The notes under the pieces are model-generated. The model saw only the letters and a program-made list of their open reading frames with translations. It ran no database searches and had not been told where the DNA came from. A stretch of 64,000 nucleotides of DNA, from assembly GCF_001641635.1 (NCBI RefSeq), contig NZ_LUUB01000097.1:1-64000 (forward strand), in the 5' to 3' direction. This DNA comes from Bradyrhizobium centrolobii. Its GTDB lineage: Bacteria > Pseudomonadota > Alphaproteobacteria > Rhizobiales > Xanthobacteraceae. Below are positions 63,684 through 64,000 of this stretch, piece after piece; position 1 is the stretch's first letter; every line of letters begins with the position of its first letter. Made by a program: the position numbers and the translations under genes.

Positions 63684-64000
63684 ATGAAGATGACAGGCAA
63701 CACGATCCTCATCACCGGGGGCACCAGCGGCATCGGCCGCGCGCTCGCTGAGGCTTTCCACGAGCGCGGCAATCGCGTCATCATCGCAGGGCGGCGGAAG
63801 GCTCTGCTCGATCAGATCACGGCTGGCCGACCCGGCATGGTCGGGGTGCCGCTCGACCTCGATGATCCCGCAGCGCTGTCACGCTTCGCGATTGACGTTC
63901 GCGCGCTTCCCCGAACTCAACGTGCTGATCGCCAATGCAGGCATCTCGCGGACGGAGGACATGACCGCAGACGGCTGGGATGCCTCCGACGCGGAAGCGA
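63684..64000 (+). pseudogene. Short-chain dehydrogenase/reductase, 5' part, with apparent 2-nt deletion, continues past window
   Basis: The start follows GAGAGGCAGAACC. Residues 1-70 are a normal SDR opening: ILITGGTSGIGRALAEAF is the NAD(P)-binding motif and GVPLDLDDPAALSRFAID follows. After 63899 the frame is broken. The next frame resumes with FPELNVLIANAGISRTED, the second SDR motif, starting at 63907. Nine bases would fit where seven (CGCGCGC) are found. Either a real frameshift or a base-call error in a CG run. Confidence 0.65.

Overview
The window is high-GC DNA (roughly two-thirds G+C by eye) from an alphaproteobacterium of the Bradyrhizobium / Nitrobacteraceae type. Three things suggest this. 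The housekeeping order trpC-trpD-ppiD-tpiA-secG-pyrG-kdsA-eno-ftsB-pdhA-pdhB-pdhC-lpd is typical of that group. The E1-beta subunit carries an N-terminal lipoyl domain. The intergenic palindromes built on 'GTCATTGCGAGCG...' and 'GTCATGCCCGGC...' are also typical. I found no rRNA, tRNA, CRISPR array, phage or intact insertion sequence.

Layout. (1) 0.6-6.8 kb is a metal-handling region: an outer-membrane protein, an rcnR-rcnA nickel/cobalt efflux pair with its operator, a duplicated DUF1259 protein, a PepSY-like protein, and a tightly coupled four-gene operon ending in cbtB-cbtA. Two gene remnants (TauE/SafE C-terminus; rhodanese-ChrB with an internal deletion) show that part of this region is decaying. 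(2) 6.9-22 kb is signalling and envelope: a double-core hybrid kinase with a response regulator, small orphan proteins, a HAMP-cyclase, a soluble lytic transglycosylase, three small CxxC...CxxxC proteins around a secreted Cys-rich protein, and a four-PAS kinase with two response regulators. (3) 21.8-30.6 kb carries a Bug-type binding protein, thrC and the pyruvate dehydrogenase operon, read leftwards. Within that operon lie a DUF5076 gene, a yeast-type cytosine-deaminase-like gene and an unlisted 58-residue membrane protein. (4) 30.7-43.7 kb alternates core genes (ftsB, eno, queF) with accessory enzymes: secreted GDPD, aldehyde dehydrogenase plus an AcoR-like regulator lacking its AAA+ domain, FMN reductase, metallo-hydrolase, MDR reductase, beta-propeller protein, orphan ModA-like protein and an MCP remnant. 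(5) 43.9-57 kb returns to the core: MFS, kdsA, a two-component system beside pmtA, pyrG, secG, tpiA, ppiD, trpD, trpC, moaC. (6) 57-64 kb holds a CGNR regulator divergent from an amidase-MFS pair with two matching palindromic operators between them, then a GGDEF-EAL protein and an SDR gene with an apparent 2-nt deletion that runs off the window.

How the genes work together. RcnR/RcnA would expel Ni/Co while CbtBA and its two uncharacterised partners would import cobalt. The PDH operon makes acetyl-CoA using E1, E2 and E3, all encoded here. The trpDC-moaC and pyrG/secG/tpiA/eno/kdsA genes are ordinary core functions. The strongest candidates for undescribed biology are the cbtBA partner genes, the deaminase and micro-protein inside the PDH operon, the cluster of CxxC...CxxxC micro-proteins, and the two-operator switch at 57.6 kb.
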